Source of the DNA: Rhizomicrobium electricum
Lineage (GTDB): Bacteria; Pseudomonadota; Alphaproteobacteria; Micropepsales; Micropepsaceae
NCBI RefSeq assembly: GCF_011762045.1
Contig: NZ_JAASQS010000001.1
Coordinates: 1 to 64,000 of the forward strand
Length of the DNA stretch: 64,000 bases
Direction: 5' to 3'
Shown here in pieces: positions 8,930 through 17,195 of this stretch. The translations under genes were made by a program, and so were the position numbers. The notes beneath the pieces were generated by a model, which was not told where the DNA came from, did not search any database, and saw only the letters and a list, made by a program, of their open reading frames with translations. Numbering within the stretch: position 1 is the first letter of the stretch; every line of letters begins with the position of its first letter.

Positions 8930-9007
8930 GGACGGGCGAAAACGGCAATTGGCGATTTCGCCCGTCCGTGTACGGATAAGACCCAGCGCACCTTGCGATG
9001 CGCTGGG
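8930..9007 (-). terminator. Two hairpins downstream of the DUF736 gene
   Basis: Hairpin one pairs CCCAGCGCA (8982-8990) with TGCGCTGGG (8999-9007), nine perfect base pairs. It starts 11 bases past the DUF736 stop. Hairpin two pairs GGACGGGCGAAA (8930-8941) with TTTCGCCCGTCC (8956-8967), twelve perfect base pairs. Neither is followed by a strong U tract on the minus strand, so termination may be partial or depend on Rho. The pair separates DUF736 from the traF operon. Confidence 0.5.
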
Positions 9008-9017
9008 TAATCGGGTG

Positions 9018-9344
9018 TCAATCGGGCGGATTCCAGATGACGGCGAAGACGTTTTCATCGTCCTGACCGGCGGCCTGACCGAGATTGGCGAAGAGCTTGC
9101 GGCCACCAAAGGCGGGATCGGCAAGACTGAGACTGACGTAATCCTTGCCGGAGCTTTCTGCGGTTTTGATCCAGCCGGCGCCGATTTCGACGGATTGGCT
9201 GAAGATGCGGAAGTCGGGCTGGGCGTCGGCGGTCTTGGCGGTATTCGGCAGGATTTCAATCGGGGCGCGTACCGAAAGCGTCTTGATCTGGCCCTTGTAC
9301 GACTTGCCGTCCTTGGATTTCGTGACGTAACCGATAGCTGGCAT
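9018..9344 (-). CDS. DUF736 family protein of the ICE core
   Basis: A 108-residue protein of a small family found on integrative elements and plasmids of alphaproteobacteria, function not known. It begins MPAIGYVTKSKDGKSY, contains a middle stretch rich in short beta-strand patterns (ISVRAPIE-like and FRIFSQSVEIGAGW) and ends NVFAVIWNPPD. GGAG lies five bases before the ATG at 9344. Its leader (9345-9565) carries a small hairpin, GGGAGA-CCAT-TCTCCC at 9365-9380. The first 16 codons and the whole leader occur a second time at 24789-25058. Confidence 0.85.
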   Translation of the reverse strand: MPAIGYVTKSKDGKSYKGQIKTLSVRAPIEILPNTAKTADAQPDFRIFSQSVEIGAGWIKTAESSGKDYVSLSLADPAFGGRKLFANLGQAAGQDDENVFAVIWNPPD

Positions 9345-9565
9345 TGCTGGCTCCATTGAATTGCGGGAGACCATTCTCCCTTGCGATGGCAGACCGTTGT
9401 TGGGCGGCGGACGGGCACCCGAACCCGAAAGGGCCGCAGCATCGCGAAGGACCGGAGCGGCGGGAAATTTGAAGCGAAGCGGCCCGCGAGGAGCGCGTGA
9501 AACGCGCGGGGAAATTTCCCGTCCGCGATGGTTTCGGCAGGACCGGGCCCGCCCATAGGTCTTCG
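9296..9565. repeat. 270-base direct repeat, copy 1: DUF736 5' end and leader
   Basis: Aligned by eye, 9296-9565 and 24789-25058 match over their full length of 270 bases in the same orientation, with scattered substitutions and a few one-base indels. The repeat covers the first 16 codons of DUF736 and the non-coding stretch upstream of it. The region from 9566 to 9733 holds no gene that I can support. Copy 1 is attached to an intact gene and is the parent type. Its outer edge is where cargo block 1 starts. Confidence 0.85.
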
Positions 9566-9733
9566 CACCAGAGCAAAGGGGAATGGGCACAAGCAGGCAT
9601 TGGACCAGCAATTTGCGAAGAGACGGCGCGCTCCAATGGCAAGGAAGTTAAGGCAGCCAAGCACGCCCGCGCTATGACACAACTCATACAGCAACACCTG
9701 CTGCGTCGCTGTACGTCAAGCACCTTATGGAAA

Positions 9734-10357
9734 TCACCACCGGATGAGGCGCACCAACAGCATCCGGCTCGCCAGTGTCACCCAGGCTATCGGCAGGCCA
9801 TAGGCGACAACCACGAAGCTCGGGCTGTCGATCGGACAGTGGATGGAATAGCCGACAGCCCCAGCCGCGGCGGCGGCAAATCCGATGGCAGCGGCGGCGC
9901 GGCGCTCGTCGGCCGGGGCGTAGAACCGCATCAGTCCCGTCAAAGCACCGGCGGCAGCCGCGCCATAGATCGTCACCGCACCGAGGCAGAATGGAAAATT
10001 CGGCAAGACGAACGAATGCAGGATCGCGGTCGGCGCGGCGTGGCTCCATTCCCAACCGAGCGAACCTGCCACCAGTAAGGCGAACAGGACCGCAGCGATT
10101 ACGCCCTGGCCCGCCGTCGCGACGGGACGGGCAACGCGCGCCAGTATTCCACCCGCTATCACGGCAAGCGTCAGCAGCACGACACTCTTGTAGGCCATCG
10201 ATAGCGGCGGCATCGCAATATCGGGCCGCAATCCCAGCACCAAGGTGTTCACGACCATCGTCACCGCGATCGCGACTACGACAGCGAGGGATAACCGCAG
10301 CGGCGGCCGCCGCGGCGGCGTCTGGCTGAGAAGCGTGATCAAATCATCCGTTCGCAT
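9734..10357 (-). CDS. nrsF: NrsF-like (DUF1109) membrane anti-sigma factor
   Basis: A 207-residue protein with about six membrane segments and a short cytoplasmic N-terminus (MRTDDLITLLSQTPPRRPP), the build of DUF1109 proteins. In Caulobacter and Azospira this family holds the ECF factor SigF inactive at the membrane. It starts two bases past the stop of the sigma gene upstream, so the pair is one operon. A histidine, cysteine-containing stretch near the C-terminus (GYSIHCPIDSPSF) may be the sensing part, since cysteines are important in the family, but this is inference. Confidence 0.85.
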   Translation of the reverse strand: MRTDDLITLLSQTPPRRPPLRLSLAVVVAIAVTMVVNTLVLGLRPDIAMPPLSMAYKSVVLLTLAVIAGGILARVARPVATAGQGVIAAVLFALLVAGSLGWEWSHAAPTAILHSFVLPNFPFCLGAVTIYGAAAAGALTGLMRFYAPADERRAAAAIGFAAAAAGAVGYSIHCPIDSPSFVVVAYGLPIAWVTLASRMLLVRLIRW

Positions 10358-10359
10358 GA

Positions 10360-10917
10360 TCAGGCGCGCTCCTTTGCCATCATCTCGGCGAGGCGGCGTA
10401 ATCCGCGGTGAACAACGATCTTGATATTGCTTTCGCTCATGCCGTATTGCGCGGCCAAGGCCTTGACCGATGCTCCTTCCACTTTCAATGCCTGAATGAT
10501 CTCTCCGGCGGGCGGCTTCAATTGCGCAAGCAATTGCGCCAGATCGCGCTGTGCCAGCGGAGCCTCGCCACCGCCATCGACGACGTCTGCCGCTTCTTCA
10601 AGCGGCACGTGATGCATGCGCTCACGGCGCAGCGCATCGATGATCTTGTGCTTGGCAACAGCATAGAGCCAAGCGAGGAACGGCATGGCGTCGTCATAGG
10701 TATGCAGTTTCAGATGCACCGTCAGCATAATTTCCTGCACCATATCCTCGGCCCAATCGCCACGGCCGTACCGCGCCAACTGCGAGGCGCAATAGCGGCG
10801 GAGGAGCGGCACCAGTTCAGTGAGGAGAAGGCCCATCGCTGCGCCGCCGCCTGCAGCCGCTATGGCCAGGGCGCGCCAGCGCGCGTTGCCTCTCTCGTCG
10901 GTGTCGCTGCCTGACAT
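10360..10917 (-). CDS. sigF: ECF sigma factor of the SigF type
   Basis: A 185-residue sigma-70-like factor. Region 2 is at about residues 35-100 (YGRGDWAEDMVQEIMLTVH and FLAWLYAVAKHKIIDALRRE) and region 4 at about 130-180 (LKVEGASVKALAAQYGMSES then VHRGLRRLAEMMA). The start at 10917 (MSGSDTDERGN) was chosen because the longer open frame upstream has no family similarity. The anti-sigma gene follows directly. The divergent gene codes for a methionine-rich peptide, the signature target of SigF in Azospira. A role in a response to reactive chlorine or similar oxidants is inferred from that context. Confidence 0.87.
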   Translation of the reverse strand: MSGSDTDERGNARWRALAIAAAGGGAAMGLLLTELVPLLRRYCASQLARYGRGDWAEDMVQEIMLTVHLKLHTYDDAMPFLAWLYAVAKHKIIDALRRERMHHVPLEEAADVVDGGGEAPLAQRDLAQLLAQLKPPAGEIIQALKVEGASVKALAAQYGMSESNIKIVVHRGLRRLAEMMAKERA

Positions 10918-10972
10918 GATGACGTTGCGTCGTCCGTAACGGTTACATCGCGGCCAAAAATAAGTTCCAGCC

Positions 10973-11000
10973 GTAACTTTGTAACAGAGCCCTTCGTAAT
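10973..11000 (+). promoter_or_regulatory. Candidate SigF promoter before the first methionine-rich gene
   Basis: GTAACT (10973-10978) and CGTAAT (10995-11000) are separated by exactly 16 bases, the spacing and -35 core expected of an ECF promoter of the SigF type. Transcription from it would start near 11006 and leave a leader of about 50 bases. GGAGA stands at the proper distance before the ATG at 11057. Other GTAAC/GTTAC words occur nearby, so the exact element is not certain. Confidence 0.5.
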
Positions 11001-11056
11001 GCACAGCAGGAGATCACACGATCGTCCTCTGAAGTCATCCAAACTGGAGAATTGTC

Positions 11057-11365
11057 ATGTTCACGCCCAAACTCTTTCCCCTGTTCGCCGCGGCGTTCCT
11101 GACCTGTGCGTATGCCGTGCCGGCCAGCGCCAACGACAGCATGGCGACACCCGTAGCCCAATCATCGGCGATGACCGGCGGATCGGCACCGATGAAGGCT
11201 GCAGCGATGCCCCATAAAAAGAAGACCACCAAACCAATGGCCAAGGCCGGCGCGATGTCGACCTCAGCCGGCATGTCAACGGGCGCGATGGGCAGCATGT
11301 CGTCCGATCATATGGCGACCAAGCCCGCCGACACCGCAATGAAAAGCGACATGTCCTCTCATTGA
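11057..11365 (+). CDS. Secreted methionine-rich peptide, MrpX-like, copy 1
   Basis: A 102-residue protein with a signal peptide (about residues 1-25, ending PASA). The mature part has 12 methionines in 77 residues, plus many alanines, serines and lysines, and repeats of the type GAMSTSAGMS and SSDHMAT. In Azospira a peptide of this composition (MrpX) is made under SigF control and soaks up hypochlorite by methionine oxidation, after which YedY1/YedZ1 reduce it. The divergent sigF-nrsF pair and the reductase genes at 13704-15331 fit the same system. It is a composition-based call; the sequence itself has low complexity. A paralog lies at 17196. Confidence 0.75.
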   Translation: MFTPKLFPLFAAAFLTCAYAVPASANDSMATPVAQSSAMTGGSAPMKAAAMPHKKKTTKPMAKAGAMSTSAGMSTGAMGSMSSDHMATKPADTAMKSDMSSH

Positions 11366-11531
11366 CTTGTGCCGCGGTGGTGCCGCTGCCGCGGCCGCAT
11401 TCGTCGGAACATACGCAGCATGCGTGATGCCGGTTACAGCCGACGGAAATAAATATTCCAAGGGCCGGGTGGAACTGCACGACGCACCGGCCGTAGCAAA
11501 GACGCACTGAATTCAACAGGAGGTGGAACGT

Positions 11532-12365
11532 ATGGCACATCGAAAATTACTAGCTGCAGCCGTTGCAACGATTGCCTTGGCACTCGCACCGGCGGCACAC
11601 GCCGGTCAGATCAAAATCACCATCCGCAATCTTTCGGCGGTGGGGGGCGTAAACCTCTCACCACTATGGGTCACGCTGGGGAACGGGTCGTTCGACGTCT
11701 TCAATGCCGGCTCCTCGGCGACGCCGGGTCTCGAGCCGTTGGCCGAGATGGGCAATCCAAGCGGTCTCGCGGCACGACTGGCATCGACCGATCCGGGCGC
11801 CGTCACCGGCTTGATCCCTGTCCCCGGCGCGAGCGGACTGGCGCAAATCGAACCGGGCGAAACCGGCACCATCATTCTCAACGTCAATCCGAGTACCAAC
11901 CGCTTCTTCAACTTCGCGGCCATGGTCGTGCCATCCAACGACGCCTTTACCTCGCTCGACAATGCCCTCGCCTTGTTCGACAGCGCCGGGCATTTCCTGG
12001 GTGATAAGACCCTGACCCTGACCGGCAACGACATTTGGGATGCCGGCACCGAGGTGAACCAGTTGTTTGGCTCAGCCTTTGTCGTCGGCCAGAATGCCGG
12101 GCTCGGCGACACGGAGAACTTGGCGGTCGGATTACACCCTGGCTTTGGCACCTTTGACGGCCAGATCGAGCCCAACGGGCACACCTTCAATGCGGCCGAT
12201 GCCGACGTCGCCAAGCGGGGCGGCTTTACGTTCGCCAGCATTACCATCAGCGAGGTGCCGGAGCCGGCGAGTTGGACGCTGATGCTGGCCGCTACCATGC
12301 TGGGCGGCTTTGCTGTCAGCCGTCGCCGTCGGCGAAACGGGAGGCAAGACGCCCACGCGGCTTGA
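11532..12365 (+). CDS. Secreted spondin-domain protein with PEP-CTERM sorting signal
   Basis: A 277-residue protein. The signal peptide covers about residues 1-24 (ending AHA). The central region, with an IKITIRNLS start and several beta-strand patterns, resembles bacterial spondin_N domain proteins. The C-terminus carries VPEPASWTLMLAATMLGG followed by basic residues, a PEP-CTERM signal that is cut by an exosortase during export. AGGAGGTG lies six bases before the ATG at 11532; an in-frame GTG at 11523 overlaps this ribosome site and is not used here. A strong terminator follows. Its link to oxidant defence is unknown. No exosortase gene is visible in the window. Confidence 0.8.
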   Translation: MAHRKLLAAAVATIALALAPAAHAGQIKITIRNLSAVGGVNLSPLWVTLGNGSFDVFNAGSSATPGLEPLAEMGNPSGLAARLASTDPGAVTGLIPVPGASGLAQIEPGETGTIILNVNPSTNRFFNFAAMVVPSNDAFTSLDNALALFDSAGHFLGDKTLTLTGNDIWDAGTEVNQLFGSAFVVGQNAGLGDTENLAVGLHPGFGTFDGQIEPNGHTFNAADADVAKRGGFTFASITISEVPEPASWTLMLAATMLGGFAVSRRRRRNGRQDAHAA

Positions 12366-12387
12366 CCAACATCGCAACGACTACGAG

Positions 12388-12417
12388 GCGGCCGGGCACC
12401 TGCTCGGCCGCTTTTTT
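12388..12417 (+). terminator. Rho-independent terminator after the spondin-domain gene
   Basis: GCGGCCG (12388-12394) pairs with CGGCCGC (12405-12411) and is followed at once by six T residues (12412-12417). The stem is seven base pairs of G and C only. It starts 22 bases past the stop of the gene at 12365 and separates it from the glutathione transferase. Confidence 0.85.
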
Positions 12418-12537
12418 GGTCTGCCAACCAGCCACCATCACTACTTACCGTAGCGTGGAGGGCTGCAATCGTCGGCTTCGCTCTTTCCTCGGCAGGCCAA
12501 AGGTCCTCAAATAGGCCCCGACGAAGCGGGGGCTTTC

Positions 12538-13200
12538 ATGATCGCGTTGTGCGGCTTTGCCGTCAGCAACTACTACAACAAACTCAAATTGGTTCTCTTG
12601 GAAAAGACGATCCCATTCGAGGAAAGGCTGGTCTATCCCTGGCAGCGCAGCGCGTTTCGCTCGGCATCGCCGCTCGGCAAAATTCCCTATATCGAAACCG
12701 AGCATGGCTGTCTTTCCGAATCCCAGGCGATCCTGGAATATCTGGAAGACACCTATCCGCAGACGCCGCTCTATCCCGCCGACACGTTCGCGCGCGCCAA
12801 ATGCCGAGAACTGATCCAGCACCTCGAATTCAATGCGGAATGGGTCGCCCGCCGGCTGTACCGGGAAGCCTTCTTTGGCGGCACGGTTTCGGACGAGACC
12901 AAACATGACGTCCATAAACAACTGGCCGCCGGGCTGAAGGCCATCGCCAGCCTTGCGTCTTTTTCACCTTATATATTGGGACCGTTTTCGGCAGCAGACT
13001 GCGTTGCCTACGTGCATTTTTCGATGATCGCGAAGGCAACGGTGACGATCTATGGCGAGAACATGGTGGAACAGCACCTGCCGAATACCGGCGCCTTTAT
13101 GCAGCATATGGAGCAGCGCCCGCATGTGGCGGCGGTCAACGCCGATCGCGCCAAGGCCCTCGCCGCCTTCCAAGCACTGAAGGTCAAGTACAGCGGCTAG
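12538..13200 (+). CDS. Glutathione S-transferase family protein
   Basis: A 220-residue protein with the two-domain build of glutathione transferases. The N-terminal thioredoxin-like domain (about 1-80) begins [21 protein letters not shown] and includes the cis-proline region LGKIPYIET and the glutathione-contact motif [16 protein letters not shown]. The helical C-terminal domain follows. The catalytic residue is likely a serine or tyrosine in the SNYYN turn. The stop overlaps the 3' end of the DUF1348 gene on the other strand by four bases. A role in removing electrophiles during oxidant stress is inferred from the neighbours. Confidence 0.88.
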   Translation: MIALCGFAVSNYYNKLKLVLLEKTIPFEERLVYPWQRSAFRSASPLGKIPYIETEHGCLSESQAILEYLEDTYPQTPLYPADTFARAKCRELIQHLEFNAEWVARRLYREAFFGGTVSDETKHDVHKQLAAGLKAIASLASFSPYILGPFSAADCVAYVHFSMIAKATVTIYGENMVEQHLPNTGAFMQHMEQRPHVAAVNADRAKALAAFQALKVKYSG

Positions 13201-13673
13201 AAGCCGAACGCCGACAGCCCCGGATGATCCAAGGGCCTCGGCCCCGGCGCATCCCAAAAGAACTTGCGCTCGCCGGGCGCGATCGGCGCATCGTTGATGC
13301 TGGCAATACGCCGCCGCATCAGGCCATGCTCGTCGAATTCCCAATTCTCGTTGCCGTAACTGCGATACCACTGACCGCTGTCGTCGTGCCATTCATAGGC
13401 AAAACGCACGGCGATGCGATTTTCGCGGCAACCCCAGACTTCTTTGATCAGCCGGTAGTCGTGCTCCCGCTCCCATTTGCGGGTCAAAAACGCTTCGATG
13501 GCCTCGCGGCCTTGAAGAAATTCCGTCCGGTTACGCCACACGCTATCGGGCGTGTAGGCGCGAGCGACGCGCACCGGATCACGCGAATTCCAGGCATCCT
13601 CGGCAAGACGAACCTTTTCGGTCGCCGTCTCCAGCGTGAATGGGGGCAGTGGCGGACGGACTTCCTCAGTCAA
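13197..13673 (-). CDS. DUF1348 (NTF2-like) protein
   Basis: A 158-residue protein of the nuclear transport factor 2 fold. Typical stretches are [46 protein letters not shown] and [24 protein letters not shown]. The family has no settled function; members are often near redox genes. The gene lies between the glutathione transferase and the sulfoxide reductase pair and reads in the same direction as the latter, with its start 30 bases past the reductase stop, so it may belong to that operon. Confidence 0.85.
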   Translation of the reverse strand: MTEEVRPPLPPFTLETATEKVRLAEDAWNSRDPVRVARAYTPDSVWRNRTEFLQGREAIEAFLTRKWEREHDYRLIKEVWGCRENRIAVRFAYEWHDDSGQWYRSYGNENWEFDEHGLMRRRIASINDAPIAPGERKFFWDAPGPRPLDHPGLSAFGF

Positions 13674-13703
13674 TGGGACTTCTCCATCTAGGCAGTTGGG
13701 AGT

Positions 13704-14492
13704 TCAAATTCCGGCGTACCATTCATAACCGCGGTCTTCCCAATAACCGCCACGCCCGCCCGCGATGCCAGAGAGACGATCGGTGATATGAATGCGCTGA
13801 ACGTATTTGGCGCTTTTGTAGCCGAGCTGGCGTTCGATACGGATGCGCAGGGGTGCGCCGTGCGCGACCGGCAATGTCTGACCGTTCATCGCATAGGCAA
13901 TCAAGGTTTGCGGATGGAAGGCATCTACCAGCGCGATACTTTCGTAGTATTGGCCGGGGCTCTGCTCGCCACCCTTGGCAGGCTCGCCCTCGAGATTGTC
14001 GGCGCAGTAAAACACCACGTATTTGGCACCCGCCGCGACGCCAGCAGCCTTCAGCACCAGCCCGAGCGGCACGCCCGTCCACTGGCCGATCGCGCTCCAA
14101 CCCTCGACGCAATCATGGCGCGTGATCTGCGTTCGCGACGGCAGCTTGCGGATTTCGGCGAGCGACAACGCCATCGGATTGGCCACCATGCCGTCGATCT
14201 TGAGCCGCCAATTGACGAACCCCTCATCGACATGGCGCATATAGTCATCGCCGCCGGGGTTCAGTGTGCCGTTGGCCTTGAACTCTTTGGAAATGTCAGA
14301 AGGCTTGAATTCCCGAGCCATGCGATTGCCCGCGAGCAACAGCCGCTGGTTCATTCGCGTCCAGTCTTCCACGCTGCGGAAAATCCGTTGGACGTTTTGG
14401 CTTTGAGTAAGCCGGTCACAGCCCGACAAAAGAAGTCCGGCACCACTGAGACTGCCGATCAGCGCGGCGCGGCGCGACAAGAAAGAGGTCAT
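13704..14492 (-). CDS. Molybdopterin-dependent methionine sulfoxide reductase, YedY1/MsrP-like
   Basis: A 262-residue protein of the sulfite oxidase fold. The N-terminus SRRAALIG followed by LLLSGC looks like a Tat signal combined with a lipobox. The molybdenum-ligand cysteine is expected in TRHDCVEGWSAIGQWTGVPL (written here in parts: HDCVEGWS). PLRIRIERQLGYKSAKYV is typical of the C-terminal part of the family. It overlaps the cytochrome b gene by four bases, so the two are coupled, and should take electrons from it to reduce oxidised methionine in the periplasm. The methionine-rich peptides nearby are the likely substrates. This last point is inference from the Azospira system. Confidence 0.85.
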   Translation of the reverse strand: MTSFLSRRAALIGSLSGAGLLLSGCDRLTQSQNVQRIFRSVEDWTRMNQRLLLAGNRMAREFKPSDISKEFKANGTLNPGGDDYMRHVDEGFVNWRLKIDGMVANPMALSLAEIRKLPSRTQITRHDCVEGWSAIGQWTGVPLGLVLKAAGVAAGAKYVVFYCADNLEGEPAKGGEQSPGQYYESIALVDAFHPQTLIAYAMNGQTLPVAHGAPLRIRIERQLGYKSAKYVQRIHITDRLSGIAGGRGGYWEDRGYEWYAGI

Positions 14493-15331
14493 TTGTGGTC
14501 CTTGGGCACAGAAAAATAGCCTGTCAACATGGACCGCACTTCATTGATAGGCCCGGCGAGAATGACTTCCACCAGATGCACAAAAACAAACAGAACGATC
14601 AGCCATGCCGCGATGAAGTGTATGGTGCGAGCGGATTGGCGCCCGCCAAGCAAATCGGGCAGCCACGGCGCAAAGGCGTCAAACCCCGGCGACATTGTGA
14701 GGCCGGTCACGATCATTAGCGCGATCAAGGTCAAGACGCCGAGATAGGCGAGCCGCTGCAGGATGTTGTAGCGCTTCGCCGCCTCGCCGGTGGGATGCTT
14801 CAGCCGCAGATGATCGACCACAGACTGGCCGAAGGTTTTGAGGTCGCTGCGTGTCGGCCAGATATCGGTTTGGAGATGGCGCTTCCAAAGTCCCCAGGCG
14901 AGATAGGTTGCGCTGTTCAGCGCCAGGATCCAGGCAAACAAGAAATGCCAGTGGCGGGCATCGGCCAAATCTTGAAAGCTTGGAATGGTAATCCAGCTCG
15001 GCCACGCCCGCGCGGTATCGACGCCATCGACCTTGGACCAGCCGAGAACGCCGGTCGTGTTGATGTGCCAGGAACCAATGGCGATGAGACCCTTGGGGCC
15101 GGTTTCGGTATCGATCGCGCGAATGGCCAGGACCGGGGAATCGTACTCGTCGCCCTTGTCGCCCCAATAGAGTTGCGGATGCGCATTGAAGATGTTCAGC
15201 CCGCTGCCCAGAAGGAAGAACAGCGCCAGCACGTTGAGCCAATGCGTCAGCCGGACGACCAGCCGATGGCGATAAAACACCTCCGGCCTGGTGGGTACAT
15301 CGGTATTCGCGGTTTCGACATCCACGCTCAT
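14489..15331 (-). CDS. Membrane cytochrome b, electron donor to the reductase (YedZ1-like)
   Basis: A 280-residue protein with four membrane helices of the cytochrome b561/hydrogenase b type. Heme ligands are likely the histidines in RLTHWLNVLALF, ARHWHFLFAWI, TIHFIAAW and VFVHLVEVI. The start at 15331 (MSVDVETANT) has GGAG eight bases before it; the open frame upstream overlaps the LysR gene and is not used. It would pass electrons from the quinone pool to the periplasmic reductase encoded next. This build differs from E. coli MsrQ and matches the cytochrome partner of the YedY1 type. Confidence 0.85.
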   Translation of the reverse strand: MSVDVETANTDVPTRPEVFYRHRLVVRLTHWLNVLALFFLLGSGLNIFNAHPQLYWGDKGDEYDSPVLAIRAIDTETGPKGLIAIGSWHINTTGVLGWSKVDGVDTARAWPSWITIPSFQDLADARHWHFLFAWILALNSATYLAWGLWKRHLQTDIWPTRSDLKTFGQSVVDHLRLKHPTGEAAKRYNILQRLAYLGVLTLIALMIVTGLTMSPGFDAFAPWLPDLLGGRQSARTIHFIAAWLIVLFVFVHLVEVILAGPINEVRSMLTGYFSVPKDHK

Positions 15332-15455
15332 GACGGCTCCGCGTCGGGCTCGCCAATGGCATATAGAGTGCCGATGCCGGCGAACAGGGTCGCGCGTCCG
15401 CCGCCATGCAATAAAAGCAATGTAACAACGAAGCCGCCACAATCCCCAACGGCAA

Positions 15456-16361
15456 CTAATCGGCCAGTTCCGCAAGCCTGGCTTTCAGGCGCGGCGCCGC
15501 GAAGTCGATGAAGGCGCGGATCTTGAGCAGCAATGGTCCCTGCCCGACATAAACCAGGCTGACCGGCGACGGCACCGGCTCAAAGGACTGCAGCGCCGCG
15601 ACCAGCTTGCCGGCCCGCAAGGCAGCGACCGCTTGATAGGAGAGCACGCGAGTGATGCCGACACCGGCAATCGCTGCATCGACCGCGGCTTCGGCCGAAT
15701 TGACGATCAGCCGCGAATGAACCTCGACCGCTTCCTCGTCGTCGCTGCGCCGGAACATCCAGACTTCCGGCGACATCAGAACATCGAAGGTTACGCAGTC
15801 ATGCTTGGCGAGATCGTGGGGGGATTGCGGCATACCGTGCGCGGCGAAGTAATCAGGACTGGCGCACACCACACGGCGGATTTCTCCGACCTTGCTGGCG
15901 ACAAAGCTGCTGTCGGCAAGCTCGCCGACCCGGATCGCCAAATCGATGCGATCGTCGACGATGTGCGCATTGCGGTCCGACAAGGCCAGTTGCAGATCGA
16001 TATCGGGATAGGCTTTCAGAAAATCGACCGCGACGGGCAAGACATGCTGGCGGCCGAACGCAATCGGCGCTGCCAGGGCAAGACTGCCTTTCGGCGCACT
16101 GTATTCCCCCACCGCAACGCGCTCGGCATCGCTCACCAGATCCAGAATGCGTTTGCAGGCCGCGAAATAAATTTGACCGGCATCGGTCAGCGCCAGCTTG
16201 CGGCTCGAGCGATTGAGCAGCCGCGTTTGCAAGTGCGCTTCCAGATCGGACACTTTGCGGCTGACGGTAGCGAGCGGCGCATTGAGCCGTCGCGAAGCTG
16301 CCGACAAGCTCCCCGCTTCGACCACCGCGACCAACACCTTCATCGCTTCAAGCCGGTCCAT
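15456..16361 (-). CDS. LysR-family transcriptional regulator
   Basis: A 301-residue LysR regulator. The winged helix is at about residues 1-60 (MDRLEAMKVLVAVVEAGSLS, then RRLNAPLATVSRKVSDLEAH), followed by the linker helix and a periplasmic-binding-like effector domain from about 90. It is divergent from the AhpD-like gene at 16480, with 118 bases between the starts, the classic place for a LysR target. It is of the subgroup that often controls genes for small redox enzymes. The reductase pair lies downstream in the same direction, 125 bases away. Confidence 0.9.
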   Translation of the reverse strand: MDRLEAMKVLVAVVEAGSLSAASRRLNAPLATVSRKVSDLEAHLQTRLLNRSSRKLALTDAGQIYFAACKRILDLVSDAERVAVGEYSAPKGSLALAAPIAFGRQHVLPVAVDFLKAYPDIDLQLALSDRNAHIVDDRIDLAIRVGELADSSFVASKVGEIRRVVCASPDYFAAHGMPQSPHDLAKHDCVTFDVLMSPEVWMFRRSDDEEAVEVHSRLIVNSAEAAVDAAIAGVGITRVLSYQAVAALRAGKLVAALQSFEPVPSPVSLVYVGQGPLLLKIRAFIDFAAPRLKARLAELAD

Positions 16362-16479
16362 GATCCTTCCATTATTCGAGAGGAAGCTTACCGATGATCA
16401 TGGATATTCTCAAAGAATGGAAGCCCCTACCTTTCAAGCGTCGGCCAAACGGCCCCGCCCCATGAAAAGGAAGCCCTCC

Positions 16480-17031
16480 ATGTCTCGCCTCTCCATCCCC
16501 GCCACGATTGATGCCGCACCGGTCGCCTCGCGCTCCTTCCTTGAAGCGGTGAAGAAGCAACTTGGCCTCGTGCCGAACCTCTTCCGCCTCGTCGCCAATA
16601 GCCCGGCCGCACTCGAAGGCTATCTCGGTCTGTCCGGCGCCCTCGGCAAAGGCACGCTGCCGGCCCCGACACGCGAGCGCATCGCACTGGCTGTCGCCGA
16701 GGCCAACGGCTGCGACTACTGCCTGTCGGCACATACCTATCTCGCCAAGAACCTGGCCAAGCTCGACGACGCCGAGATCACCGCCAACCGCAGTGGCGCC
16801 TCGAATGATCCCAAGGCCGATGCCGCCCTCGCCTTCGCGGTCAAGGTCGTGCGCGCCCGCGGGCATGTTTCCGATGCCGATGTCGCGGCGGTCAAAGCGG
16901 CCGGTTACGACGATGCCCAGGTGATCGAGATCGTCCAGCACGTCGCGCTCAACACCTGGACCAACTACATCAACAGCGTTGCCGAGACCGAGATCGATTT
17001 TCCGGTCGTCACCGTCCGCAAGGCGGCCTGA
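16480..17031 (+). CDS. AhpD-like carboxymuconolactone decarboxylase family protein
   Basis: A 183-residue all-helical protein of the alkylhydroperoxidase D type. The motif around C78 and C81 with E74 and H85 (EANGCDYCLSAH) is the proton-relay and disulfide active site of the family, so peroxidase activity is likely. The start at 16480 was chosen for AGGAAG seven bases upstream; longer frames upstream run into the LysR gene. It is probably controlled by the divergent LysR regulator. It fits the oxidant-defence theme of the block. Confidence 0.88.
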   Translation: MSRLSIPATIDAAPVASRSFLEAVKKQLGLVPNLFRLVANSPAALEGYLGLSGALGKGTLPAPTRERIALAVAEANGCDYCLSAHTYLAKNLAKLDDAEITANRSGASNDPKADAALAFAVKVVRARGHVSDADVAAVKAAGYDDAQVIEIVQHVALNTWTNYINSVAETEIDFPVVTVRKAA

Positions 17032-17195
17032 CGGCCTGAGCCGGCAGCGCAAGCCCCCCCGCATGACGTTGCCGGCTCACTTATCTTCGTGCGGGTGCCT
17101 TCACCGCATACCGCGGTGCTACTCCTTCACTCAGCGACATTCCATATCGATACGAAACCAACGGCCGCCAACAAGCGGCTTTCAGGAGAACTCCC

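Noticed and set aside
10860-10960. GTAACC-N16-CGTCAT on the minus strand as sigF promoter
   Set aside because: The spacing fits, but the -10 part would overlap the sigF start codon, so transcription would begin inside the gene.
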